A DNA stretch of 64,000 bases from Rhodanobacter sp. B05 (GCF_002001085.1 NZ_MUNU01000019.1:62001-126000); one strand, 5' to 3'; positions 48,397-59,587 are shown, counted from the stretch's first letter. Numbers and translations are program-made. The notes: generated by a model from the sequence alone, not told the origin.

Positions 48397-50291
48397 TCAT
48401 TGATCTCCGGGTTGGCACGACGGATCGACACCACATTGTCCGGCTGCGACGACTCGCTCCAACGGAACGATGGCAGCAGACTGGACACGCAGCGGCGCAG
48501 TTCTTCCTCATCGAAGGCAGCGACGGCCTCGATCGCCTTGCCAAGCAGCGCCTGCAGCAGCTCCCACGAAACCTCGCGATGCTGCGCCAGGAAAATCTTG
48601 GCATGCTCGGTGGCGCTGTAATTTTCCAGCGGATGGAACAATTCCTCGAACAGCTTCTCGCCGGAGCGCAGGCCGGTGTAGATGATCGGAACTTCGCTGC
48701 CCGGCTTCTTGCCGGCAAGGCGGATCATCTGCTCGGCCAGGTCGCGGATCTTGACCGGTTCGCCCATGTCCAGGGCAAAGATCTCGCCGCCCTTGCCGAT
48801 GCTCGCCGTCTGCAGGATCAGCTGGCAGGCCTCGGGGATGGTCATGAAGTAGCGCGAGATCTCCGGGTGCGTCACGGTCACCGGACCGCCCTCGCGGATC
48901 TGCCGACGGAACAGCGGCACCACCGACCCGGCCGAGTCCAGCACGTTGCCAAATCGCACCGTCATGAAATGGGTGTCGGTCTGTGCGTTGAGGTTCTGGC
49001 AATAGATCTCGGCCACGCGCTTGCATGCACCCATCACGCTGGTCGGATTGACGGCCTTGTCGGTGGAGATCAACACGAAGCATTTCACCCCGACGGCGCA
49101 GGCAGCGTCGGCCACCGCGCGGGTACCCAGCACGTTGTTGCCGAATGCCGCACGCAACTGCCCCTGCAGCATCGGCACATGCTTGTAGGCCGCCGCATGG
49201 AACACCACTTCCGGTTGCGCTTCCTCGAATACCTTGCGCATCGCCGTCTGGTCGGCGCAGTGGGCAAGGACGCCGTCGAGAATCAGTTCCGGAAAGTCGG
49301 CGCGCAGTTCCTGGGTGATCCGGTACAGGTTGTACTCGCTCAGCTCGACCACCGTGAGCGACTGCGCGCCCAAGCGGGCGACCTGCCGGCACAGCTCCGA
49401 TCCGATCGAGCCGCCGCCGCCGGTCACCAGCACGCGACGGCCACTCAGCGTTTCGCGGATCGCGGTCCAGTCCAGTTCCACCGCATCGCGGCCGAGCAGG
49501 TCCTCGATCGCCACTTCCTTGATCTGGTTCATGTACGCCCGCCCGGCGACGACATCCTCAAGCCGTGGCACGGTCCGATAGGGCAGATCGGTACTGTCGC
49601 ACAGGGCAACCACCCGCCTCATCTCGGCAGTGGACGCACCGGGCAGTGCGATGAGCAGCATGTCCACGGCCGCCTCGGGCGCCAATTCAGGCAATTGGTC
49701 GAATCGCCCCAGCACGGGATGGCCATTGATGCTGGCGCCACGCAGGCCTGGCTTGTCGTCGACGAAGCCGACCACGGTATAGCGGTTGTCGCGACGCAGG
49801 TCGCGCGACAATACCTCGCCGGCCCGATCGGCACCGACGATCAGCACCCGCTTCGCCCTCTGATCCTTCAGCAGTTCGGTGCGGCTGTCCTTCCAGTACC
49901 GGTAGACCAGCCGGGGGGCGCCCAGCAGCAGTGTCAGCAAACCCGGATAGAGCAACAGCACCGAGCGAGGCACGCCCTCCAGCCGATCATAGAGGAACAG
50001 GCACAGGCCAATGGACAGGGCACCGATCACCGACGCCCGCACGATGTTCCACAGATCCGGCAGACTGGCGAAACGCCACACGCTCCGGTAAAGGCCGGTC
50101 CAGCGGAAAATCAGGCCCTGCACCAGCAGCACCACCGGAAATTCAAGCAGCTGGAAGCTGACGACTTCGTCGGGCCGCAGCGCATAACGGAGCCACTTCG
50201 CTATCCACCAGGCGATGGCGGTGACCAGCAGGTCGTGCAGCACGACCGCGATGCGCGGATGGATGAAGGCGACAGACTTACGCAGTGACAT
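48393..50291 (-). CDS. Membrane-bound nucleotide-sugar 4,6-dehydratase/epimerase (WbpM/CapD family)
   Basis: 632 residues. Four N-terminal membrane helices (about 12-130) are followed by a CoA-binding-like Rossmann domain (RVLIVGADRAGEVL) and the catalytic SDR domain with GGGGSIGSELCRQ near 291. The catalytic stretch is STDKAVNPTSVMGACKR, where methionine replaces the usual tyrosine as in WbpM/PglF (Ser-Met-Lys). It likely converts UDP-GlcNAc to the 4-keto-6-deoxy sugar for O-antigen. It overlaps both neighbours (14 bases upstream, 4 downstream). Confidence 0.92.
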   Translation of the reverse strand: MSLRKSVAFIHPRIAVVLHDLLVTAIAWWIAKWLRYALRPDEVVSFQLLEFPVVLLVQGLIFRWTGLYRSVWRFASLPDLWNIVRASVIGALSIGLCLFLYDRLEGVPRSVLLLYPGLLTLLLGAPRLVYRYWKDSRTELLKDQRAKRVLIVGADRAGEVLSRDLRRDNRYTVVGFVDDKPGLRGASINGHPVLGRFDQLPELAPEAAVDMLLIALPGASTAEMRRVVALCDSTDLPYRTVPRLEDVVAGRAYMNQIKEVAIEDLLGRDAVELDWTAIRETLSGRRVLVTGGGGSIGSELCRQVARLGAQSLTVVELSEYNLYRITQELRADFPELILDGVLAHCADQTAMRKVFEEAQPEVVFHAAAYKHVPMLQGQLRAAFGNNVLGTRAVADAACAVGVKCFVLISTDKAVNPTSVMGACKRVAEIYCQNLNAQTDTHFMTVRFGNVLDSAGSVVPLFRRQIREGGPVTVTHPEISRYFMTIPEACQLILQTASIGKGGEIFALDMGEPVKIRDLAEQMIRLAGKKPGSEVPIIYTGLRSGEKLFEELFHPLENYSATEHAKIFLAQHREVSWELLQALLGKAIEAVAAFDEEELRRCVSSLLPSFRWSESSQPDNVVSIRRANPEINE

Positions 50292-51309
50292 GGGGTGCCT
50301 TGATCGGGTGGCGCCGCAGCAAGCGACGTTTCAGGTACAGCCAGGCGACCGCCGCGCCGACATAGGCGACCATGGTAGTCGTCAATGCCGCGTGCAGATG
50401 ACTCCAGGCCAACCAGCCCATCGGCGCGGCCACCAGCAGGTTCCAGCCCAGGTAGGCGGCGTCCGTCCTGGCATGCGTTCCGCCCCGCCGCACCATCCAC
50501 TGGTATAGATGCTCGCGGTGGGCAGCATGCCAGCGTCGCCCCAGCCACATCCGCGTGAGCAGGGTCAGGCTGGCATCCACCAGGAACGCAGAGGACAGGA
50601 TCAGCGCCGGCCACAGCAGTGACGGATCGACCTGCCACAGCATCGCGGTGAACGCGAAAATCAGCAGGCCTACGCTGCCACTGCCCACGTCGCCCATGAA
50701 AATGCGCGCCGGCGGCCGGTTGAAACACCAGAACCCCAGCGCCGAACCGGCCATGCAGGCCGCGGCCAGGGCAAGCACCGGTTGGGCCGCCGCCCATGCC
50801 AGCGTGGCCAGGCCCGCGCCGACGAAGATTGCCTGCTGGGCCAGCAGGCCGTCGATGCCATCCATGAAATTGTGCAGGTTGATGCTCCAGACACCGCCGG
50901 CGATCAACAAGGGCAACCACCACCAACGCGTGCCCGTGGCCAGCAGGCTCAGCGAAAACACGCCGACCCCAAGCACCTGCGCGCCCAATCGCGGCAAAAT
51001 GGGCAACGAACGGTGATCGTCCCACCAACCAGCCAGCGCCACCGGCAGCACCGCGGCGCACAGGCCACCCGGCACCGGATGCCACCACGCCTTTCCCGGC
51101 AGAACCCAGCTTGCGCCGAGCAGGCAGACCAGCATCGCCAGCACGATGCCGATACCGCCACCGCGCGGAGTCGCGCGGGTGTGCGAGCGGCGCTGGCCGG
51201 GCTGATCGAGCAGGCCACGCCGATGCGCATAGCCGATCGCCGCCCGCACGATGACTACGGTGATCGAGAAGCTGGCCAGCAACCATCCGATGGTCGTGAA
51301 CATCGTCAT
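50278..51309 (-). CDS. Undecaprenyl-phosphate sugar-phosphate transferase (GT4, WbpL/WecA family)
   Basis: A 343-residue polytopic membrane enzyme that starts O-antigen or related glycan synthesis by moving a HexNAc-1-phosphate onto undecaprenyl phosphate. Motifs are SHTRATPRGGGIGIV, the Mg-binding WWDDHRSLP, NLHNFMDGIDGL and HREHLYQ. It is the natural partner of the adjacent WbpM-type dehydratase, as in Pseudomonas. Starts at 51309 or 51303 are both possible, each just after a GGCGAGTGAG site. It begins 1 base after the lapB stop. Confidence 0.9.
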   Translation of the reverse strand: MTMFTTIGWLLASFSITVVIVRAAIGYAHRRGLLDQPGQRRSHTRATPRGGGIGIVLAMLVCLLGASWVLPGKAWWHPVPGGLCAAVLPVALAGWWDDHRSLPILPRLGAQVLGVGVFSLSLLATGTRWWWLPLLIAGGVWSINLHNFMDGIDGLLAQQAIFVGAGLATLAWAAAQPVLALAAACMAGSALGFWCFNRPPARIFMGDVGSGSVGLLIFAFTAMLWQVDPSLLWPALILSSAFLVDASLTLLTRMWLGRRWHAAHREHLYQWMVRRGGTHARTDAAYLGWNLLVAAPMGWLAWSHLHAALTTTMVAYVGAAVAWLYLKRRLLRRHPIKAPHVTA

Positions 51310-51310
51310 C

Positions 51311-52483
51311 TCACTCGCCGGCAACGCCATGGATCGGGCGGATCGTGCTCCAACTCTTGCAACTCGGGCATTGCCAGTGGTGCGCCTTGGCGCCGAAGCC
51401 GCATCGGTTGCAGCGGTACATCGCCTGCCCCTCCAGCAGCTTTCTGGTCAGGTCGCGCAGGATGAGGAAGTTCTCGCGTGCTTCACCCTCGATCTTGTCC
51501 ATCGTCGCATCGAGCAGAGCCATCAACCCGCGCACCGACGGACGCTGGCGCAACTGTGTGGTCAGAAAGTCGATGGCAGCACGCTCGCCGTCGCGCTGCC
51601 GGTAGATATGGGTCAGTGCAAGTATCGGCGACACCCCGTGGTAGCGCCCCAGCATGTCGCTGAGGAAGGCCTCGGCACGTTCCATCTGCTGCGAGCGGGC
51701 ATAGCTGTTGAGCAGCGGCGGCAGGATGTCCGGCGTGAACGCACTGTCGGCCCTGATTGCCGCCTCGAATGAGGCGACCGCGTCGGCATGCTGGCCATCC
51801 TCCGCATGCAGTCGCCCGGTGAGCATGAACGCACGCACGCAATCGGGTTGGCTGTCGAATGCCTGGCGCAGGTAATCGCGTGCCTCTGCGCGCGCGCCGT
51901 GCTGGCGTGCGCGCTCAGCCAGTTCGCAATAAAACTGGGCGATGACCGGTGCCTCGTCCTCGCCGGTCATCACTTCCAGGCGTCGGGCGTGCTCGATGGC
52001 CTTGTGCCAGTCGCGCTCGTGCTGGTAGATCGCAATCAGGTGGCGCAATGCCGAGGGCGCATGCGAATCCATCGCCACCAGGTCGGCGAACAACGCTTCG
52101 GCGCGATCGAGCAGCCCCGAACGCATGTAATCCTCACCCAGTTCGAGCAGGGCCACCGTCTTCATCGGGTCCGACAGGCCCGGCCGCGAAACCAGGTGCT
52201 GATGCAGCCGGATCGCCCTGTCCACTTCGCCGCGGCGACGAAACAGGTTGCCCAGCGCCAGGTGCGTCTCCACCGTGTCGCGGTTGTATTCGGCCAGCTT
52301 GAGGAACACCTCGATCGCCTTGTCCTGCTCCTCGTTGAGCAGGTAATTCAGGCCCCGGAAGTAGTCCGATGACAGCTCGCTGACCTCGGCGCCGGAGCGC
52401 CGCGCGCCGGCCTGGCGCGAAGCCCACCAGCCCAGCACGAAGGCAACGGGCAGCAACGCAGTCAGCACATAGAGAGAATTCAT
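51311..52483 (-). CDS. lapB: Lipopolysaccharide assembly protein LapB (YciM)
   Basis: A 390-residue protein with an N-terminal membrane anchor (residues 5-20), about nine TPR units and a C-terminal rubredoxin-type metal site (C-N-R-C and C-P-S-C in the last 40 residues). LapB directs FtsH to degrade LpxC and so limits lipid A synthesis. It overlaps lapA as ATGA (52480-52483). It is followed without gap by the O-antigen-initiating transferase, linking lipid A control with glycan supply. Confidence 0.95.
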   Translation of the reverse strand: MNSLYVLTALLPVAFVLGWWASRQAGARRSGAEVSELSSDYFRGLNYLLNEEQDKAIEVFLKLAEYNRDTVETHLALGNLFRRRGEVDRAIRLHQHLVSRPGLSDPMKTVALLELGEDYMRSGLLDRAEALFADLVAMDSHAPSALRHLIAIYQHERDWHKAIEHARRLEVMTGEDEAPVIAQFYCELAERARQHGARAEARDYLRQAFDSQPDCVRAFMLTGRLHAEDGQHADAVASFEAAIRADSAFTPDILPPLLNSYARSQQMERAEAFLSDMLGRYHGVSPILALTHIYRQRDGERAAIDFLTTQLRQRPSVRGLMALLDATMDKIEGEARENFLILRDLTRKLLEGQAMYRCNRCGFGAKAHHWQCPSCKSWSTIRPIHGVAGE

Positions 52484-52728
52484 GGCTTGGCCGACGGATG
52501 CTTGTCCGCGCGCGACGTCTGGCGCGATCGCCGCGGCCGCACGCCCAGCCATGCGCTCACCCCGCCCAGCAACCAGCCGATCACCAGGGCTCCCAGCAGG
52601 GCGGCCCCCTTCGGCAGTTGCACCTGGGCAAATCCGAAATCGTAGTCGACCATCCCGGCATTGAGCGCCCCGAGCACGATGCCGGCGGCAACAAAGACGA
52701 CCAGGGTGATGATGGCAAGCAATCGCAT
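52480..52728 (-). CDS. lapA: LapA-domain membrane protein (DUF1049)
   Basis: An 82-residue protein with two membrane helices (5-24 and 42-62) and a basic C-terminal tail, the LapA/YciS pattern. It works with LapB at the LPS assembly site; the exact role is unclear. It is 155 bases downstream of ihfB; that gap holds no recognised feature. Confidence 0.9.
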   Translation of the reverse strand: MRLLAIITLVVFVAAGIVLGALNAGMVDYDFGFAQVQLPKGAALLGALVIGWLLGGVSAWLGVRPRRSRQTSRADKHPSAKP

Positions 52729-52883
52729 GGTCGAACTTTACCCGATTGGCCGTGACTGGCACAGGCGGCAGGGCTTCGTCGGCCTCAGCGGCCGGTCAGC
52801 GTCAACCCGATGGCGTGGTCGATCTCCAAAAAAGGCAGGAACGGCACGCGCCGCCTGCCTCGTGGTCGATCTTCAGGGACGCC

Positions 52884-53183
52884 TCAACCGGCATCGCCTT
52901 CCAGATCAAGGTTGACCCGCTCGCGCAATTCCTTGCCTGGCTTGAAATGAGGAACGTGCTTGCCGGGCAGGGCCACGGCTTCACCCGTCTTCGGGTTGCG
53001 ACCCATGCGGGGCGGCCGGAAATGCAGCGCGAAGCTGCCGAAACCGCGCACCTCGATGCGCTCGCCCTGGGCCAGTGCCTGGCTCATCTGTTCGATCACA
53101 CTCTTGACGGCCATCTCGACATCGGCAAACGCAAGATGGGTCTGGCGTCGTGCCAGCGCTTCGATCAATTCGGATTTGGTCAT
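52884..53183 (-). CDS. ihfB: Integration host factor subunit beta
   Basis: A 99-residue HU/IHF-family DNA-bending protein, dimerising with Ihf[24 protein letters not shown] and the DNA-inserting arm [30 protein letters not shown] with its intercalating proline are typical of IhfB. The ATG at 53183 begins the family sequence. The gene order rpsA-ihfB-lapA-lapB is as in E. coli. Confidence 0.95.
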   Translation of the reverse strand: MTKSELIEALARRQTHLAFADVEMAVKSVIEQMSQALAQGERIEVRGFGSFALHFRPPRMGRNPKTGEAVALPGKHVPHFKPGKELRERVNLDLEGDAG

Positions 53184-53253
53184 GGGCCCCAATGTCCGTG
53201 ACGTGAAACAGCGGGGCGGCGAATGCCGCCCCGCGTCGTGCTGCAACTGGCGA

Positions 53254-54927
53254 TCAGTCGGCCTTGTTGAACTGTTCCTTCAACAGCGCGCCGAGCTTGG
53301 TCGTGCCGCTGGCGGCAGAGGAGTAGTCCACCGCGGCCTCGGGAACGTCTTCCTCGTCCTTGGCGCGAATCGAGAGTGCCAGCTGGCGACCCTTGCGATC
53401 CATGCCGGTGAACTTGGCCTCGACCTTGTCGCCCACCTTCAGGTGCAAGGTGGCATCGTCGATGCGCTCCTTGGCGATGTCGTTGGCGCGCAGATAACCC
53501 TCGACGCCTTCGCCCAGGTCGATCACCGCACCCTTGGCATCGACTTCCTTGACCGTGCCGTTGACGATGCTGCCACGCGGATTGGCCGCCATGAACTGGC
53601 CGAACGGGTCCTGCTCCATCTGCTTGATGCCCAGCGAGATGCGCTCACGCTCCGGATCCACCGCCAGCACCACGGCCTCGATCTCCTCGCCCTTCTTGAA
53701 ATCGCGCACGAGATCTTCGCCGGATACCTGCCAGGAGATGTCGGACAGGTGCACCAGGCCATCGATGCCGCCGTCCAGGCCGATGAACACGCCGAAATCG
53801 GTGATCGACTTGATCTGGCCGGAGACCTTGTCGCCCTTCTTGTGCATCGCTGCGAAGGCTTCCCACGGGTTCGAGCGGGTCTGCTTGATGCCCAGCGAGA
53901 TGCGGCGACGCTCTTCATCCACGTCCAGCACCGTCACTTCGGTCTCGTCACCGACCTGAACCACTTTGGCCGGGTTGACGTTCTTGTTGGTCCAGTCCAT
54001 CTCGGACACGTGCACCAGGCCTTCCACGCCCGGCTCGATCTCGACGAAGCAGCCGTAATCGGTGACGTTGGAGACCTTGCCGAAAATGCGGCTGCCGACC
54101 GGGTAGCGACGCGAGATGTTCACCCAAGGATCGTCGCCCAGCTGCTTCAGGCCCAGCGAAACGCGGTTGCGCTCCTTGTCGTACTTCAGCACGCGCACGT
54201 CCAGCTCGTCGCCGACGTTGACCACTTCGGACGGATGACGCACGCGCTTCCACGCCATGTCGGTGATGTGCAGCAAGCCGTCGATGCCGCCCAGATCCAC
54301 GAACGCGCCGTAATCGGTGAGGTTCTTCACCACACCCTTGACGACGGCACCCTCGGTCAGGCGCTCCAGCAGCTTCTCGCGCTCCTCGGAGAACTCGGTC
54401 TCGACGACGGCGCGGCGGCTGACCACCACGTTGTTGCGCTTGCGGTCCAGCTTGATGATCTTGAACTCGAGTTCCTTGCCCTCGAGGTAGGTCGGCTCGC
54501 GCACCGGGCGCACGTCGACCAGCGAGCCCGGCAGGAACGCGCGGACGTCCTTGATGTCGACGGTGAAACCACCCTTGACCTTGCCGGAAATCATGCCGAC
54601 GATGGTCTCTTCCTTGTCGAACGCCTGCTCCAGGTCGTCCCACACCATCGAGCGCTTGGCCTTCTCGCGCGACAGCTTGGTTTCGCCGAAACCGTCTTCC
54701 AGGGCTTCGAGGGCTACCTTCACCTCGTCGCCAACCTGCACCTCCAGCACCCCGTCTTCGCTCTTGAACTGCTCGATCGGGACGATGCCTTCGCTCTTCA
54801 GGCCTGCATTGATCACGACGACGTCGTTGCGAATTTCCACAACGATGCCGGTGACGATGGCGCCGGGCTTCAGCTTGGAGATGGCCTGCTGGCTCTGTTC
54901 AAACAGTTCGGCAAAACTTTCAGTCAT
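53254..54927 (-). CDS. rpsA: 30S ribosomal protein S1
   Basis: 557 residues with six S1 RNA-binding repeats (e.g. [26 protein letters not shown] at the start, [56 protein letters not shown]), exactly the E. coli length. It unfolds mRNA for initiation. The ATG at 54927 begins [13 protein letters not shown]. The site before it (ATGGAATCAAC) is a poor Shine-Dalgarno, as expected for the autoregulated rpsA leader. It lies downstream of cmk, as in other gammaproteobacteria. Confidence 0.97.
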   Translation of the reverse strand: MTESFAELFEQSQQAISKLKPGAIVTGIVVEIRNDVVVINAGLKSEGIVPIEQFKSEDGVLEVQVGDEVKVALEALEDGFGETKLSREKAKRSMVWDDLEQAFDKEETIVGMISGKVKGGFTVDIKDVRAFLPGSLVDVRPVREPTYLEGKELEFKIIKLDRKRNNVVVSRRAVVETEFSEEREKLLERLTEGAVVKGVVKNLTDYGAFVDLGGIDGLLHITDMAWKRVRHPSEVVNVGDELDVRVLKYDKERNRVSLGLKQLGDDPWVNISRRYPVGSRIFGKVSNVTDYGCFVEIEPGVEGLVHVSEMDWTNKNVNPAKVVQVGDETEVTVLDVDEERRRISLGIKQTRSNPWEAFAAMHKKGDKVSGQIKSITDFGVFIGLDGGIDGLVHLSDISWQVSGEDLVRDFKKGEEIEAVVLAVDPERERISLGIKQMEQDPFGQFMAANPRGSIVNGTVKEVDAKGAVIDLGEGVEGYLRANDIAKERIDDATLHLKVGDKVEAKFTGMDRKGRQLALSIRAKDEEDVPEAAVDYSSAASGTTKLGALLKEQFNKAD

Positions 54928-55062
54928 GTTGATTCCATAATGGGAAAAGACCATCGGATCCGTCGCGCCCTGATTGGGTATTGCGCACGAACTTTCCGGT
55001 CCACCGGTTGGGGATGTCTTCGACGGCTCGCAGAGCCGATCGTCGCCACCGTGAGTCAAAAC

Positions 55063-55080
55063 CCCCTGCCGCGGCAGGGG
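55063..55080 (-). terminator. GC-rich hairpin between cmk and rpsA
   Basis: A perfect 18-base palindrome. On the minus strand it is followed by GGTTTTG, so it could act as a partial terminator or processing site between cmk and rpsA, letting rpsA be controlled separately. Confidence 0.45.
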
Positions 55081-55104
55081 CACAAAAGCTGCCGTGCAAT
55101 CCGC

Positions 55105-55785
55105 TCAGGACCGCACGACAGCAAGTACTTTCGCAACGACCTCGTCGATACCCATACCGGTGGTGTCCACCAGTACGGCATCATCGGCGGGCTTGAGTGG
55201 CGCGACCGCACGCGATGCATCGCGGCTGTCACGCGCCTCAATTTCGCGCTGAAGGCCGCCAAGTGTAACGCTGAGCCCCTTTTCCTTCAACTGCTTATAG
55301 CGTCTTTTCGCCCGCTCGGCGGCACTCGCTGTGAGGAAAACCTTGTGCGCCGCGTCAGGGAAGATCACCGTACCCATGTCGCGCCCGTCCGCAACCAGCC
55401 CGGGCGTCTTGCGAAAGCCCAGCTGCAGCGCCACCAGGGCCTCGCGCACGGTCGGCATCGAGGCAATCGCCGAGGCGGCCGCACCGGCGGTTTCGGTACG
55501 CAACTCGTCGGTGGCGTCGTGGCCGTTGACGATCACCCGGGTTTCGCCACCGTCCGTGGCCGCCCGGAACTGGATCCTGGTTTGCTGCGCGCAGCGGGTC
55601 ACCGCCTCCACATCCGACAAATCCACCCCGCCCATGCCCCCGGCGTAGCCTACCGCCCGGTACAAGGCGCCCGAATCCAGCAGCCGCCAGCCCAGTCGCT
55701 CGGCCACCAGGGCGCTGACCGTGCCCTTGCCCGATCCCGACGGCCCGTCGATGGTGAGTACGGGAACGGGGGTGGCATGGCTCAT
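55105..55785 (-). CDS. cmk: Cytidylate kinase
   Basis: A 226-residue enzyme phosphorylating CMP and dCMP with ATP. The P-loop is GPSGSGKGT near residue 15, the [14 protein letters not shown] segment binds nucleotide, and [13 protein letters not shown] and RAKRRYKQL are typical. The C-terminus is the usual helical lid. It is the upstream partner of rpsA and is divergent from the acyl-CoA-binding protein gene. Confidence 0.95.
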   Translation of the reverse strand: MSHATPVPVLTIDGPSGSGKGTVSALVAERLGWRLLDSGALYRAVGYAGGMGGVDLSDVEAVTRCAQQTRIQFRAATDGGETRVIVNGHDATDELRTETAGAAASAIASMPTVREALVALQLGFRKTPGLVADGRDMGTVIFPDAAHKVFLTASAAERAKRRYKQLKEKGLSVTLGGLQREIEARDSRDASRAVAPLKPADDAVLVDTTGMGIDEVVAKVLAVVRS

Positions 55786-55897
55786 GACAACATCCTGGCG
55801 GCATGGGAAAAACCGGCAGTCTAGCGCGTTGACCGCACCGGCAACGCGTGCTATCTAGCCGGTCTACCCAGCCTGCAAGCGATGTCCCATCCAGCTG

Positions 55898-56155
55898 ATG
55901 AACGATCTTCGTCGCGAGTTCGACCAGGCAGCCCGGGATGTCAAGCAACTGGCCAAACGCCCGGACAACGACACCTTGCTGAAGCTCTATGCACTCTACA
56001 AGCAAGGCTCCGAGGGTGATCTCAAGCGTGCCCAGCCCGGCTTCTTCGACTTCGTCGGCACCGCCAAGCACGAAGCCTGGGCGCAGTTGAACGGCGTCCC
56101 CGAAGAGGAAGCCATGCGTCGCTACATCGCACTGGTACAGCAGCTACTGGCCTGA
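55898..56155 (+). CDS. Acyl-CoA-binding protein
   Basis: An 85-residue ACBP of the four-helix type. LYALYKQGSEGD, with the conserved lysine and tyrosines that hold the CoA phosphate, and FDFVGTAKHEAWAQLNGVPEEEAMRRYIALV match the family closely. It buffers and delivers long-chain acyl-CoA. It is 87 bases upstream of fadH on the same strand, a plausible fatty-acid degradation link. No signal peptide. Confidence 0.92.
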   Translation: MNDLRREFDQAARDVKQLAKRPDNDTLLKLYALYKQGSEGDLKRAQPGFFDFVGTAKHEAWAQLNGVPEEEAMRRYIALVQQLLA

Positions 56156-58261
<2,106 letters not shown>

Positions 58262-58285
58262 GCCGCGGCAAGTCACCGACGGCGG

Positions 58286-58440
58286 AAAAGAAAAGCGCCC
58301 CGCAGGGGAGACGCATCGACATGGGTTCAGGGGGGGAGTTGAACCGGATGTCGTATTTAGCGTCGCTGCGGGGCGAGGGCCGCCGCCACTAGGGGGGAGG
58401 GGAAGTGGCGGGACGAAGGGGAGTTTATGATCGACGCGAT
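58286..58440 (-). ncRNA. Probable C-rich small RNA (sX13-like)
   Basis: Minus-strand transcript of about 140-150 bases in the 226-base fadH-lysR gap. Stem-loop 1 is 58411-58404 with 58390-58383, displaying a C-rich loop (58403-58391). Stem-loop 2 is a stacked long hairpin, pairing 58375-58367/58304-58296, 58364-58360/58314-58310, 58353-58348/58322-58317 and 58345-58340/58329-58324. Its apical loop is ACTCCCCCCC, it has a TCCCC bulge, and it ends in a U-rich tail (58294-58286), so it is also a terminator. An unpaired 5' part carries CTCCCC. C-rich loops complementary to Shine-Dalgarno sequences and terminator architecture match Xanthomonas sX13. The start site is not fixed; AT-rich DNA upstream (58441-58460) can hold the promoter. 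Confidence 0.65.
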
Positions 58441-58456
58441 AAAGTATCCAATATAT

Positions 58457-58481
58457 ATTTCGTGCCTGATTAATTCGAAAT
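58457..58481. promoter_or_regulatory. Possible LysR operator / shared promoter region
   Basis: The inverted repeat ATTTCG-N13-CGAAAT (58457-58462, 58476-58481) sits immediately before the lysR ATG in AT-rich DNA, the usual kind of site for LysR autoregulation. It also overlaps the presumed promoter of the minus-strand sRNA. Confidence 0.45.
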
Positions 58482-58487
58482 CGCTAT

Positions 58488-59399
58488 ATGTTCGACTTCC
58501 GCCAGTTGCGCTACTTCGTGGCCGTCGCCGAGGAGCTGAGCTTCACGCGTGCCGCCTTGCGCCTGCATCTGTCGCAACCCCCGCTTTCCCAGCAGATCCA
58601 GTCGCTGGAGCAGGACCTTGGCGTGCGACTGCTGGAGCGCAGCAAGCGCCAGGTCAAACTGACCGAACCGGGGCGGGTCTTTCTTGAACAGGCCCGGCAG
58701 ATCCTGGCCAAGGCGGACGAGGCACGGGGCCAGGTGGCTGCCGCCGCGGCGGGCTACAGCGGTCACTTGCGCCTGGCCTATACGGTTTCGGTCTCGTTTC
58801 ACCCGGCGCTGCCGCGGACCTTGCTGCGCTACGGGCAGATCGCGCCCAGGGTCGGCCTGAAGCTGGTCGAGATGTATACCGAACCGCAGTTCGCCGCCCT
58901 GCTCGCCGACGAGATCGATGCCGGCTTTGTACGCAGCGAACCGGTGCATGCGCAGGATGCCCGTCGCCTGCGTTTGAATGTGATCGACCGCGAGCCGCTG
59001 TTGCTGGCCATGCCAGCCAGGCATCCGCTGGCAGGTCACAGCAGCCTCGGTCTGGCCGAGGTTGCCGGTGACTCGTTTGTATCCCAGCCGCGCGAACTCG
59101 CCGCCACCTTGTACGACCGCCTGGTAACCCTGGCCAACAACGCCGGATTCCAGCCATCCATCGTGCAACAGGCCCAGCAGATCAATGGCTTGCTGGCGCT
59201 GGTCGCCGCCGGCTTGGGATTGGCGCTGGTGCCGGCCAGTCTGCGCGCGGTACGCCTCGGCGGCGTCAGCTATGTGCCCCTGGAGGATCCCGACGCCTTC
59301 CTGCTGCTGGCCGTGGCGTGCCGTGCCGATGACCAGTCCCCCGCCCTGCAGCAATTCCTGGCCACCGTGGCAGAAACGTCGGTCGCACCGAGCTTGTGA
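58488..59399 (+). CDS. LysR-family transcriptional regulator
   Basis: 303 residues. The N-terminal winged helix (MFDFRQLRYFVAVAEELSFTRAALRLHLSQPPLSQQIQSLEQDLG) is nearly the LysR consensus, and the effector domain spans about residues 92-295. The effector domain resembles BenM/CatM/CbbR-type regulators, but the ligand is unknown. There is no divergent metabolic gene; across the divergent gap lies only the sRNA. Its stop codon overlaps the -35 of the rpmJ promoter. Confidence 0.9.
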   Translation: MFDFRQLRYFVAVAEELSFTRAALRLHLSQPPLSQQIQSLEQDLGVRLLERSKRQVKLTEPGRVFLEQARQILAKADEARGQVAAAAAGYSGHLRLAYTVSVSFHPALPRTLLRYGQIAPRVGLKLVEMYTEPQFAALLADEIDAGFVRSEPVHAQDARRLRLNVIDREPLLLAMPARHPLAGHSSLGLAEVAGDSFVSQPRELAATLYDRLVTLANNAGFQPSIVQQAQQINGLLALVAAGLGLALVPASLRAVRLGGVSYVPLEDPDAFLLLAVACRADDQSPALQQFLATVAETSVAPSL

Positions 59400-59422
59400 C
59401 AAGTCATTGGAATGGCTATACT
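59394..59422 (+). promoter_or_regulatory. Promoter of rpmJ
   Basis: TTGTGA (59394-59399), a 17-base spacer, TATACT (59417-59422), then a leader of about 33 bases to the rpmJ GTG. The -35 overlaps the lysR stop codon. Confidence 0.7.
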
Positions 59423-59461
59423 TGCGAGCTTGAATTTTTCTTTTAGTGTCAGGAGCTGGCC

Positions 59462-59587
59462 GTGAAGGTGCTTAACTCTTTGAAGTCCGCCAAGGCGCGG
59501 CACCGCGACTGCAAGATCGTGCGTCGTCGCGGCAAGGTGTTCGTGATCTGCAAGAGCAATCCCCGTTTCAAGGCTCGTCAGCGCTGA
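59462..59587 (+). CDS. rpmJ: 50S ribosomal protein L36, cysteine-poor (YkgO-like) form
   Basis: A 41-residue protein starting at a GTG with AGGAG 7 bases upstream. It reads [20 protein letters not shown] and then [16 protein letters not shown]. This is the L36 form that lacks the full CxxC...CxxxxH zinc site (one Cys in each half), like E. coli YkgO, the zinc-independent alternative. In Xanthomonadales this form appears to be the standard L36. It has its own promoter and terminator. Confidence 0.93.
   Translation: MKVLNSLKSAKARHRDCKIVRRRGKVFVICKSNPRFKARQR

Noticed and set aside
58286..58411. tmRNA or tRNA fragment, because GGTTCAACTCCC resembles a T-arm
   Set aside because: The flanking bases do not form a T-stem; GGTTCA pairs instead with TGAACC of a hairpin, and there is no CCA end or tag frame.
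58286..58411. Plus-strand CsrA-sponge RNA, because several GGA motifs lie in loops
   Set aside because: No promoter fits on that strand and the U-tract terminator is only on the minus strand; the GGA motifs are complements of the C-rich loops.
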